Source of the DNA: Lateolabrax maculatus
Taxonomy: Eukaryota > Chordata > Actinopteri > Acropomatiformes > Lateolabracidae
DNA: 64,000 nt
Assembly (NCBI GenBank): GCA_031216445.1
Contig: CM062207.1
Location: 2,144,501-2,208,500 of the forward strand
Direction of reading: 5' to 3'
Below the pieces are notes generated by a model. It searched no databases and was not told the origin of the DNA. It saw only the letters and a program-made list of their open reading frames with translations. Shown piece after piece: positions 37,806-55,496 of the stretch (position 1 is its first letter; the number at the start of each line of letters is the position of its first letter). The position numbers were made by a program, and so were the translations under genes.

Positions 37806-38560
37806 TCAACATGCCTTTACCCTTTCCTGTTGACTGAATGCCTCTGTTGAAAAAAGTAAACAAAGATAGATGCAAAGGTTTAAAGGCTACATTTTGAATA
37901 CAAAAATTGAGAATTAAATAATTGTATTATTGCACAGGGAAATTATTCATTTGCTGTATTTACAACATGTATTTACTTTCTTATCAAACTGATTTAAACC
38001 AGAAAATGTGGAGCAACTTTTGCACCAGCCAAGTTTAAAAACCCTCCTCAGACTTTTTCTCATGAAGTTTGGAGGCATCAAGACCAATTTACAGTTAGAA
38101 AATGTTTCATTAAAACTGAACAGAGTCACGTGAGGTTTGTCTTCACAACTTGACACAGCAATCAGATTCTGATGTTCTGATGTTCATTGTGTATTGAAAG
38201 CTGCCCCGACTCGCAGTGGTCGATGTAACAAGTAGAAGCTCATCTGTCAAGACTTTCACTATTTAATGTATTTGTATTTCTTTTTGTCCGACATTTTGTA
38301 GTCACATGACCAGTCAGGTGACCCCTTTGTACAGGTACTTGTAGGGTGTGTATCTGCACTTGGTTGTAATAAATGTTGGTGGGAGAATTAACTAGTGTGC
38401 GGACTCGTTTTTCATTCATCGCTCTGGATGTGCGTGTTTTTTAACATCACGTTGAAATGGTGCAATTTCATTATGTGAAAAGCTGGCGTGACGGTGAGGA
38501 GCTTTAAATGATGAGTTTAGCTTTTAGTCAATTTTAATACAAAACTCACAAATCAGACAA
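37806..38560 (+). other. 3' region of receptor copy C
   Basis: No coding sequence. Contains AATAAA near 38,369 as a possible poly(A) site. No homology to the 3' regions of copies A and B was noticed. Confidence 0.45.
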
Positions 38561-38599
38561 ATCAAGTTAGTGAAGCCTTTTTAGAAACAAAATTCATGT

Positions 38600-39115
38600 T
38601 GGGGAGTGTTGTAACACCTGGTTAGTTGTAACTGTCAGATTGAGCTCCAGTGATGACAGTTCACAGGAGAGGTGGCAAGTCTCTGTGAGCAAAATTGTGG
38701 ATTTTACAACCAAAAATCAGATTTTCAGGTAAGAAAGTAACATTTCTAATCAACATTATTTTTGGCTGGTGTTCATTGTATTGTAGATACAAAGATCCAA
38801 CTTACATAACCTGAAGTATCAGTTTCTCTAGTTTGATTTGATGCTTTGCAAGTGTGTACATTTTCACTTCTGAACCCACAAAGCACCAGGGGCGGCATCT
38901 ACATCTTCCTCAACTGTGACAGTGATTGAACTCTTATGTGACACATGCACAGTTGTAACAATGGGACTCTTTGTATTAGACATTAAATCACATAATCTGT
39001 GATTGTGTAGCAGACACCAGAGTGAGTTTTATTTGTAGTAGACAAACAAACAACCTCTGAGTTACTGATGTTCAAACGAAAAGTGTTACTATCATCCCCG
39101 GTCTCCCCTGTGAAT
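38600..39115. other. Insertion interrupting the 5' block of copy D
   Basis: Copy A has continuous sequence from the AAAATTCA block to ATCAGACAAAATGTCTTC, whereas copy D has about 510 extra bases between the two. The insert contains GTTGTAACACC near its left side and GTTGTAACAATGGG internally. I found no clear terminal repeats, so the type is unassigned. Confidence 0.4.
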
Positions 39116-39384
39116 ATATTAAGAAGAATCAGACAAAATGTCTTCAAAAGTTCATACATGCTGTACAGGAGGAGAGGAGAGGCAAAAACACAGGAGATTC
39201 TCTTCATTAACAGTTCAGGCTTTATTTGACTGTGATAATAACAGAGGCATAAACCTCTCTTTGTGTTTGTTAGACATAATGTCACATGATCATGACTGCA
39301 GAGAACAAAAACAGAAGTAGAAAGAGAAACCGAAAAATCCTTAACCAAAGAGATGACACATGATGCTGTTTACATAGCTAATAA

Positions 39385-40260
39385 TGTGATAAGTGGTTTT
39401 AAAGCAGCTCTGATAACTTTATTAAATAATTTCTTACTTTGAGAACGTACAAAACAATTAAAGTATTTTGATTACATGAAATATAACTATGTTACTGTTT
39501 TCCTTCCTGCTTTTAACTCTGATACATCAGGTCTGACACCTGATGTATCAGAGTTAAAACAGTTGGTGGTGATTTGATATAAAAGGCAGCAGAGAAGAAG
39601 ACACTGACCAATGTTTTATAGTAGTAGATACATTCAAATGTTTGTAAGGTTTAAAGATGTTTTGCTGTGAAATGTTGTCAACTTTTCCCCTAAAAAGTGC
39701 TTCTAATATAGTTTGATAATAATTCAAATCAGTTTGAAACTCCTCGTCTCTTCTCACCAGGCGTCGTCTCCACGCCCGTCATACAGGTCGTCTCAGACAA
39801 CAGTGCAGAGGTGTTACAGTGTGAGTGTGCAGGCTGGTATCCAGAGCCTGAGGTGTTGTGGCTGGACGCTGAGGGAAACCTCCTCTCTGCTGGACCTACA
39901 GAGACAGTCAGAGGTCCTGATGACCTCTATACTGTCAGCAGCAGACTGACTGTGGAGAAGAGACACAGCAACCGCTTCACCTGTAGAGTCCAACAGAAGG
40001 ACATCCACCAGATCAGAGAGACACACATTCATGTTGCAGGTTATAAAGAGCTCGACTACATTAAACATATCATCACTGTTGGCTTTAAACAGTTGAGGTC
40101 TAGTTTGATTCTGTTGTGTGTTGTTTCATTTCAGCTGATTTCTTCATGGATCAGAACTCTTCTGATTGGATTTGGGGCAGACTATCACAGAAAGTCTGTA
40201 AGTCACACATTATTCTTTCCCCACATTTTTCTTTTCACTGTTGCTATCAAATAAAGGCTT
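39385..40260 (+). pseudogene. Butyrophilin-like receptor relic, copy D (leader and IgV lost)
   Basis: Retains the end of intron 1 (about 39390-39500), an intact IgC-like exon (39761-40039, 93 codons, WYPEPEV present) and a shortened TM exon (40135-40197, 63 instead of 102 bases). There is no leader exon and no IgV exon. Intron sequence breaks at a perfect inverted repeat (39511-39559) and resumes with the intron preceding IgC. The TM exon lost 39 bases that encode most of the hydrophobic core. Sequence after it ends in a SINE-like tail with AATAAAGGC near 40250. Splice sites around the IgC exon are still good, so it could be transcribed or serve as a donor in gene conversion. Confidence 0.8.
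39511..39559. repeat. Perfect 22-bp inverted repeat with 5-base loop
   Basis: Left arm 39511-39532 (TTTTAACTCTGATACATCAG then GT), loop CTGAC at 39533-39537, right arm 39538-39559, an exact reverse complement of the left arm. It sits exactly where the IgV exon should begin in copy D. Confidence 0.95.
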
Positions 40261-40264
40261 AAAA

Positions 40265-41580
40265 TACACCAAAAATAATATTTAATAATTGAAACAGTCA
40301 TCCAGCACCACTATATAAATATATATACATGTTTATTCATTTTTTTTATTAGTGTTTTTTATTATTGTGAATCTGTTTGTGACTCGTACTGCAGCTCTGG
40401 GGAAGAAAAGTCTTAATAAAAGATTGGTCAATGCAACAAGTTATCGTCATTATTTGCGACTGGTTCTTCTATGTGTTCTTCACTTGCACCTTTTTTTTTT
40501 TCATAGTTAGAGACTCCTTAATTTTAGTGACTTTGCAGATTCACATTATTAATACAAAATATAATATACAAATAAATGATGTAATATTATGGATTAATAT
40601 ATCCGGTTGGCAGTATATAAAGTAGTTGAAATTAGTTCCATCTTTACCAGCTGCAACATCAGTGATGTTTACATATTAATGCATCAATAATTATGATGTA
40701 ATAATATGATGTATATTATTCTGAAATGAGCCGTTCTGCATAATAATTACTTTTATTTTACTTGTAACGCAGTGTTTTAACTCTGTTATATAATCTTTGT
40801 TTCCACCACTGAAGACGTCTGCCTCTGGCTCCCTCCTGTGGTCAAACTACAGACCTGCAGAGATCTGACACTTTATTCTCTTCTGCACTTTAATGCAGTT
40901 TGTTCCCTACAGACATAAACTCCTCTGCAGCTCTTCCAGGACTCCTGGAATTCACTGGAACCTGTATAAAACGTGGCTTGAAATTTTTGGAATTTCCTGC
41001 AAGGATCTCCAGAGTCTCCTTGAATATGTAGAAGACTCCCCAGAGGTTTCCTCAATATAACATTAACAGTCACATTCTGGCAGCCATGTTGCTTTGAAAC
41101 ATATTTAATTCAGCGTTCAGTAACAAAACAGGAGACAGTCTGAAGGCACGCCAGTTTGAGGTTTTAAACTGTGAGTTTCTGACCCAAAAAGTCTAAGTTT
41201 GGCTTCTTAATGAGCTTGTTCTGGCTCCTGTCCTGTGAGGGAAACCCTTCAGAAAATCACACATTAGTTAGTTTTGTCTTCAAACATCACAACATATAAA
41301 CTTATACTGATTAGGGTTCATATTCAATATGTTTGAATGTGGTTATATTCAATATTGGCAGCTTCATTTAAAATATAAGTACTGTACTTTCAAAAAAAAG
41401 TCACATTTAAGAAAATCTTAACGAAACAGTGAGATTGATCAATAAATCTGCATCATGTCAGAATCTCAGCAGCTCCAGATATCAGTCTCTGTCATTTTCA
41501 CAGTTTCCTGGACTTTGTGCGATTCCAAAACTTTCCAGGCAGTCACACAGAGAGAGTCAGGCGGTCTCATTTCAGTCCCG
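40265..41580. other. Intergenic region between copy D and anapc10
   Basis: AT-rich, no gene recognised. The right part should include the 3' UTR of anapc10, read on the minus strand. Confidence 0.6.
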
Positions 41581-41581
41581 A

Positions 41582-41764
41582 TCACCTGATCGTGCGGTAC
41601 ATCATGAAGTCGACCGTGGTGCATCGTGGGAACTTTCCGATGGAGCTCTCCTCCACGGGCGTGTAGACTTTGATCTGCCGCATGTGTGTGTCTCTGCCAT
41701 TCTGGTGGTTTGCGAGCACGGCGATCTGGATCATGAAGGTGCTGATGGGCTCGTTCGTCCGCTG

Positions 41765-41813
<49 letters not shown>

Positions 41814-42855
41814 AGGTCGTTGTTGAAATGTTGAATGTAGTCTGAACACAAGCAGTCGTACATGAACTATAAAAATAAAAAAACAGCCTAAAACTGGCAA
41901 CATTTGGATTGTAATCAGGAACCATCTGGTCAGAGAATGACAATAACTGGACTGGAGGTCACCAGACACAAAATGTCACACAGATATTCCACTTTAAAGA
42001 AAGTACTAAAGAAAAATATACATTAAAAAACCTCTACAGGAAAAACTAGAAGAATCATGGACACAAACACAGTTTTACTTCACTTTATATAAAGTGAAAT
42101 AAAGACACGAGTTTCTGACCTGATTCATCAGAGAGATGTGAATCCAACCACTGGGCTCCACCATCTCTAACTGCTGCAGGGATGAAGAGGAGGAGGAGGA
42201 AGAGGAGGAAGTAGATCATTTGAGTGGTTATGAAATAATAAATAACACTATATTAAGTCAGGTCGGTAAGAGTCGTTACCCGGATCTCTTGCAAGTTGTG
42301 GAAGTTGTTTCCCACTCTGACCGAGATCTTACTGGGTGTGTAGCTCTCATCTGACTTGTAATCGGCGTAAATACACAACATCTTCACCGTCGTCCTCCTC
42401 CTGAACAAAACCAGTAAAAACATCAGTGACAATAAACACAGACACCCCAGTTACAAGCAAAAACACACAGGCAATCCTCACTGGATTCTTCCTACCAGAG
42501 TTCCTAAGAGAATATGGCAAATTTACAGAATATTCCAGATTAATAATCCCAGTCCAGTTACCTGAACTGTATGTTGACTAAGTGAGGTTGGGATCCGTCT
42601 GACTGCCAGTAAGTCTCCAGGTTGTCGTCCCTCAGCTGATCCACTCCGAAACCTGCGGATGGGTGGAGGAACAGTGACATGAGAGGAGACTCGCCACTCT
42701 GTATAAACACAGCAGACTGGACATGAGGTTTGTGGCTGACCCGGTTTACAGGAGGACAGGGACCACACCGCCTGGGAGCCGATCTCCCGGACCGTCCCGG
42801 TCCGCTCCAGCTGCTTCGGGTCAGCGCCGGGTGGTGTCTTGCTTGGGGTGGCCAT
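41582..42855 (-). CDS. anapc10: Anaphase-promoting complex subunit 10 (DOC1), 186 aa
   Basis: APC10 helps the APC/C recognise D-box substrates as a co-receptor with Cdc20/Cdh1. Five coding exons on the minus strand: 42855-42741, 42652-42562, 42400-42280, 42173-42120 and 41761-41582, with GT-AG ends and consistent phase (187 codons; human has 185 aa). The N-terminus reads MATPSKTPPGADPKQLERTG. The DOC/APC10 beta-jellyroll covers most of the protein (GSQAVWSLSSCKPG to CTTVDFMMY). The C-terminal Ile-Arg that docks on CDC27/APC3 is present (MYRTIR). The acceptor of the last exon is preceded directly by a (GT)n run. A noncoding 5' exon probably ends at 43355 before a GTAAGT donor. Identity is very secure. 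Confidence 0.97.
41766..41811. repeat. (CA)n abutting the last anapc10 acceptor
   Basis: Read on the gene strand this is a (GT)n run followed at once by TTCAG and the exon. Confidence 0.95.
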
Positions 42856-43439
42856 CTTTTAACCACGGAGAGAGACAAAAACACAAGTTAAGCAAACACC
42901 TACTGGCCCTTTTTCTCAGTGAGTCAGCCACGTAATGCCAAACTCCCTTCACATTTCTAACATTTTGACGTTTGCTTGTGTATTAACATTTGTAAATTAA
43001 TGACAGAATCTTGATTATTCGTTTATGAGAATTAATAGGTCCTTAGGGGAAATACGGCCAAAATAAAAGACACATCTGGCAACATCTTAGTTAGTTACAG
43101 TTACATTAATTTGTGGTTGACATCATTGTGGCTATAAGAAGAATTCATTTATTATTTTGAAGGAAGGGAAGTCAGGGCATATAAAGCATATTGATCATTT
43201 AAAGTGGCGTTCAATAATAAATCGTTACTTTAACTAAACATTAAACGTTTTAATGGAGTTTGGTGTGGAGCTCCAACTAGCTGCTAGCAGCTAATATTTC
43301 TCCACTGAAGCCTCTAAAACTTGTCTGACGGCAGAAATATGAGTAAAAACTTACAAGAAAAGCTACTGCGAGTCTCCAGTATGTTGTGTCAGTGCATCAG
43401 ACGAGGCTGTTTCACACAGATAAAGGTTAAATCCGTTTT

Positions 43440-43560
43440 ATTTCGCTGAAGCCACTTCGAATCTCCCACTCCGGCCACTTCCGGTGTCGCGTTTTACATG
43501 ACGTCACCGGCACCGTCGCGCGCTGATCGCGTGCCTCCCGCCATCTTTCCAGCCGGCTTC
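43440..43560. promoter_or_regulatory. Bidirectional promoter of anapc10 and abce1
   Basis: A CpG-dense gap between the first exons of two divergently transcribed housekeeping genes. It contains an ETS-like ACTTCCGG (43477-43484), a palindromic CRE TGACGTCA (43499-43506) and a YY1-like CCGCCATCTT (from about 43538). No TATA box seen. Exact start sites are not visible. Confidence 0.65.
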
Positions 43561-43671
43561 CAGGAGAGGAACACGTTGCTGGAAAAAAGAAGTTTCTCCG
43601 GCGATTATTTGTGTATAAACGTCGCCTCTCGTGTATTTTCTCCTCCGCCGGGGAACGGGAGCTGAGGAGGG
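43560..43671 (+). other. Probable noncoding exon 1 of abce1
   Basis: GC-rich segment ending at a strong donor (GGTGAG, GT at 43672). The coding exon follows 1.2 kb later, with its acceptor just before 44837. The 5' end is not defined. Confidence 0.55.
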
Positions 43672-44867
43672 GTGAGTTTTTAACTTACCGCTCCGGTTTT
43701 TGTGTCTTTTTAGCGGTTTTATTGGCTCAAAAACGAGCGCTGTTCGGCGACAGAGCAGCTGTCAAAGTGCGTGGCCTCCGCTGCTAACCGTTAGCTGAGC
43801 GTAGCCTCTAATGCTCGGACGTAACTCTGCGTTATAGCGTCAAATATGGCGTTTAAACCGCTGATTAACCCATCGGAGGGCACGAGTAGAGCCGATCGAT
43901 CGATTGACTGTGTAGTTTTTAACGCAGCTGCTGTTACTGACACAGCGGCCCGAATAAATTAGGTTTTTCTCTTGTGACGAAAGGATGGAGCTCCAAATTC
44001 AGTTCGATAAATTGCCAATTAAAGGTTTTCTGGTCAGTTAACGAGAAAATACAAACACAAGGTCACGATTCGAGGTGTCTTATCAATAGTTATGATCTGC
44101 TGATGAATTCGGCGTGTATATGACTCATCGATCAGCAGGTTATTTGAGGACAAATCCATGTTTTTGCTGCTCGTCGCCACCGCCCGTCACGGTGCGTTTT
44201 CGGCAGTCTAACCTTCATTTGTATTCACATGTTTTTCATTATGTGGCACATGGATGCCGTTTTAAAAAGGCAGATACCAGTGAACAGATACAGGCCTTTA
44301 ATCACGTTGTACCAGGCATGTACGTCCAGAGCTGACATAACAATAAAAGGCTGGATTTTTTACATGGAGTCTGGTGTGACTCACTCTTCCTTCCAGATGA
44401 CTGCAGAGCGCTAACTGGACTGGTTGGCAGCAGCTTCATTTACGCCAAGGGCCCGAAAGGAAACCCAATTAAACCAGAACCTGCATTAAACCAGATTTTG
44501 TGTTAGATCTGGTTCCAGTCAGGACCAGGTAGAGGCTGGTTTAGGGCTGTGGTTGTATGGCAGCCCATTGTTACAGGAAAAGGCTGTGCGTTTTTTTTGT
44601 TTGTTCAGAATTGAATGTGTTGCTTCAGCAGAGTGAACACAGGTTCTGTGCCCTACATTTAGATGATGTCTGCTGGCTTTGCACCCTGAATATCACCTTC
44701 CCTCGTGTACACGTGTGTTCAAACAAGTGGATTTAATGTTTGTGTGTTTCTGTTGAAGTTTCATCAACTCGTTTCATATCAACCACCCAAATAACTCTCA
44801 TTCGCGCCCCCTTCTCTGTTTTATTTAGCTCCACAGGTGCTAGCGTCCGTCATTCCTGCCCTCCATC

Positions 44868-52403
<7,536 letters not shown>

Positions 52404-53520
52404 GACGACTTCCTGTGCGACCGGGACGCTGCGTTCACAGTCCGAGTGCAGCCGCAACATTTACCACAAGTACAACCAGGCTGCGTTCACCAAAACAGCA
52501 GATACGTTAAAATCATATGAAAGGAAAGAGATTTAAAAAAACCATCAGCCTTTTGTGTACCGGGCTGCATTCAGTAGCCAGCAATGTTGTATAACGTTAT
52601 AAATAAAATGTGCATTGCATTCTGTGTCAGTCAGCCTGAACGAACTGGGCCGAGTTCACAAGCCAGCGACATTGTGGAACATTAAGCAGCATATTTTAAC
52701 AGTCATGCATTTACAACAAATGATAATAAACTGATGCTACATGACCAGAAAGCAGTTTCTCTTCGTTTGTGTCTCCACTCTGAGTACTACAGGTTACACA
52801 CGAGATACTGATAATAATAATAATACTTTCACCGCTTCAGGCCTGAAAAACATCCATTTAAAACCGAACAATAAGTACTCAGATCCTTTACTTCAGTGTA
52901 GAAATACTTTTACATATAAAAGTACAAAAGTATTTGCATCCTAATATAAAGTAGTAAAAGAACTGATGTGTTGGAGCTCATTTGAAGTACTTTCTATACT
53001 GCCGGATATCTAATAATAAATATAGTATATAAATTATCAAATCTGCAAAGTTATAAATAACCACAGCTGTCAAATAATTGTGGAGTAAATAATACAATAT
53101 CTTCCTTAAATGTAGTAAAAGAAAAGCTGAAGTACCTCAAACTTTTAGAATTTCTGATTGTTATGTATTATGAATTTACAAAGTGAAACTGTAAAATAAA
53201 AAGTATCAAGTAAAGTACCTCAAATGTTTTGGTCTGGTACTAAATTCTGTCTGTTTCCTCATTTAAAGATCTCCTTTCTAGTTTTTATCAGTTAAATTAA
53301 TCTACTTTCAATTCAATTTTTATAAACATACAGTGGTTTTATATCAGATTAAAGATTTTAGTCGAAATATTTTTTTATCCAGATGCTTAAGAGTCTTTGT
53401 GAAAATATCTTAAACAGTGATGAGGGTTTTATCTTAAAGTAAAATCTGATGCTTTTAGCTCCACGAGGAACCTCTTCTGATTCAACTAGAACTAACCGAG
53501 AGACGGCAACAAACGCAGCA
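52404..53520. other. abce1 3' UTR and gap to the otud4 3' end
   Basis: AATAAA at 52602-52607 is a likely abce1 poly(A) signal; a second AATAAA lies near 52725. The two genes are tail-to-tail, with about 0.9 kb of AT-rich sequence between likely transcript ends. Confidence 0.5.
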
Positions 53521-53532
53521 TCTGAACCAAAG

Positions 53533-53538
53533 TTTTAT
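53533..53538 (-). terminator. Candidate poly(A) signal of otud4
   Basis: TTTATT on + (AATAAA on -), about 1 kb beyond the otud4 stop codon. Confidence 0.45.
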
Positions 53539-54541
53539 TTATTCAACCGCATAGAAAAATCCAACACAGACAACAAACAGCCTCTTGTTCTGTACACAAG
53601 TGTTTCCCAAACTCAGAAGAAAAAATGAAAACAAGACCGTAAAAAGGAGCAAATGTAAGTAAGGCACTGAATCTCTAAAGAGTTTTCTGAGTTGATCAAA
53701 CTTGGAAAATAAACCCAAACGAGACTTTTACACACAAAAGAAGTGACATGAAACCAGCAGCAGCAGGACAGACGATTAAAAAAAACAAATTTAACAAAAG
53801 GAAATCCACACAGCTTCGAATGAGTTCAAGTTAAGCTCTTATGTCGTCTGACTCCTATATACAATTTGTAGTTTTATAGTATTTATAGTTGAGTTTTTAG
53901 CTCGCAGTGCTAACAGGCGCAGAAAAGTGTTTAAATCCTGAAATATGTTTGAATGTCTAAAACTTTACGGACATGCGAAGCTCTCAGGTGTTACGCTGTG
54001 TTTGAGGGAAGCCAGAGAGTCAGACATTTTATTTCCTATTAAAGAAATAGTTCTAGATTTTTGGGAAACTCCCTCGTTTGTACGGTAAATATAAAGCTAT
54101 AAAACCAAACATTTGTGTTTTTGCTTTAGAGAAGCTGTTTCCCCTCTTTGTCTTCCCATCTCATCATGTGACTCGAGGAAAAATCCCAAAAATGTCAAAC
54201 TATTCGATTAATGAAAAAAGCAACAGTCGAGTCAAATAAAAAATTTGAGAACAGAAATCTTAAAGAAACTCGAAAATTTCAGACATTTTTTAGAGACGTC
54301 ACTTCGAGTCGTCAAGACACACTTTGATTCTGATTCTTTAAATGTAAACAAAGAAAATCTGATAGTGTTCACGTTTCGAAATACACTGATGGAGTTTAAC
54401 ATTTTCTGACTTCTGACGTTTGTGGAGATGATTGATTCGTGGAACCAATCAGATCTCCAGACGGTGACGAGAAAAAGGAGGAAAACCAAAAAAAAAAAAA
54501 ACCCGTCCTCTCCTCTGATTGGCTGACAGCTAGTATCCTCT

Positions 54542-55438
54542 CTACCGGCCCCTGCCCCTGTTGTACTGGACGTAGTTAAACCCCGCCTCCACGCCATGCC
54601 TCCTGCGGTGCCCCCCCCGCCCCGGATCATGGCCTTCCCTCCCTCTCCCCCCTCCTCCTCCTCCTCGGTGGTTCCTCCTCGACCCCCTGTGGTTAAAGGT
54701 CGATTTGAATCCCCTCTGCTCCTCCCAGTCTTCTTCCGTGTTGCAGCCGACAGACAGAGGCTCCGCCATGGCAACGGTCGCCAGGTAACCCACCTGGCTG
54801 GGATCCGACGCCCCCAGCGGCACGTACGTCTTGGTGTGATTAAGTGGTTTTCGGTGGCCCCGGTAACCACGGGAGGGGTTGTTGTCACCGGCGACGCTCG
54901 ACTTGGAGATGATGTCGTAATGCGGCGATGGAGAGCCAGGGGTGCTGCTCGTCGTCATGGAAACGGTGACATCCTGGACGTCAGTGTTGTGGACGAGCGT
55001 GAGCTGAGAGACACAGGTTTTATCTTGAATTAATACAAGTTCTATTACTGTGTACCGTTTACTACATTTGTTACTAAACTACTGTTTTGTTTTAGTTTCC
55101 AGTCTGAGGACATTATTGATGTCGTGTCGTGTAAAGTTTCCTCCAGTTACGTTGATTTCTTTTGGCTCAATGACTATGAAAACCTGAGTTTTCCTTCAGG
55201 AAGTGAACTTTCTGTGTAGCAGATTTTATTTGTCAAACTTGGGAGAAGAAGACAGAATATTTTGTTGAAGAGCTGTAACGTACTTTTGTAATTAAATGTT
55301 CAAAAACTGCAACTGTCTTGTGAACCCAAGTGTGAGGAGGCACTTAATAAAAATCAACCATCATCACTACTAATGTTTACAACAACAACAGCAAAAACTA
55401 ATACGACATTTACTACTACTACTACTACATAAGCTGTA

Positions 55439-55496
<58 letters not shown>

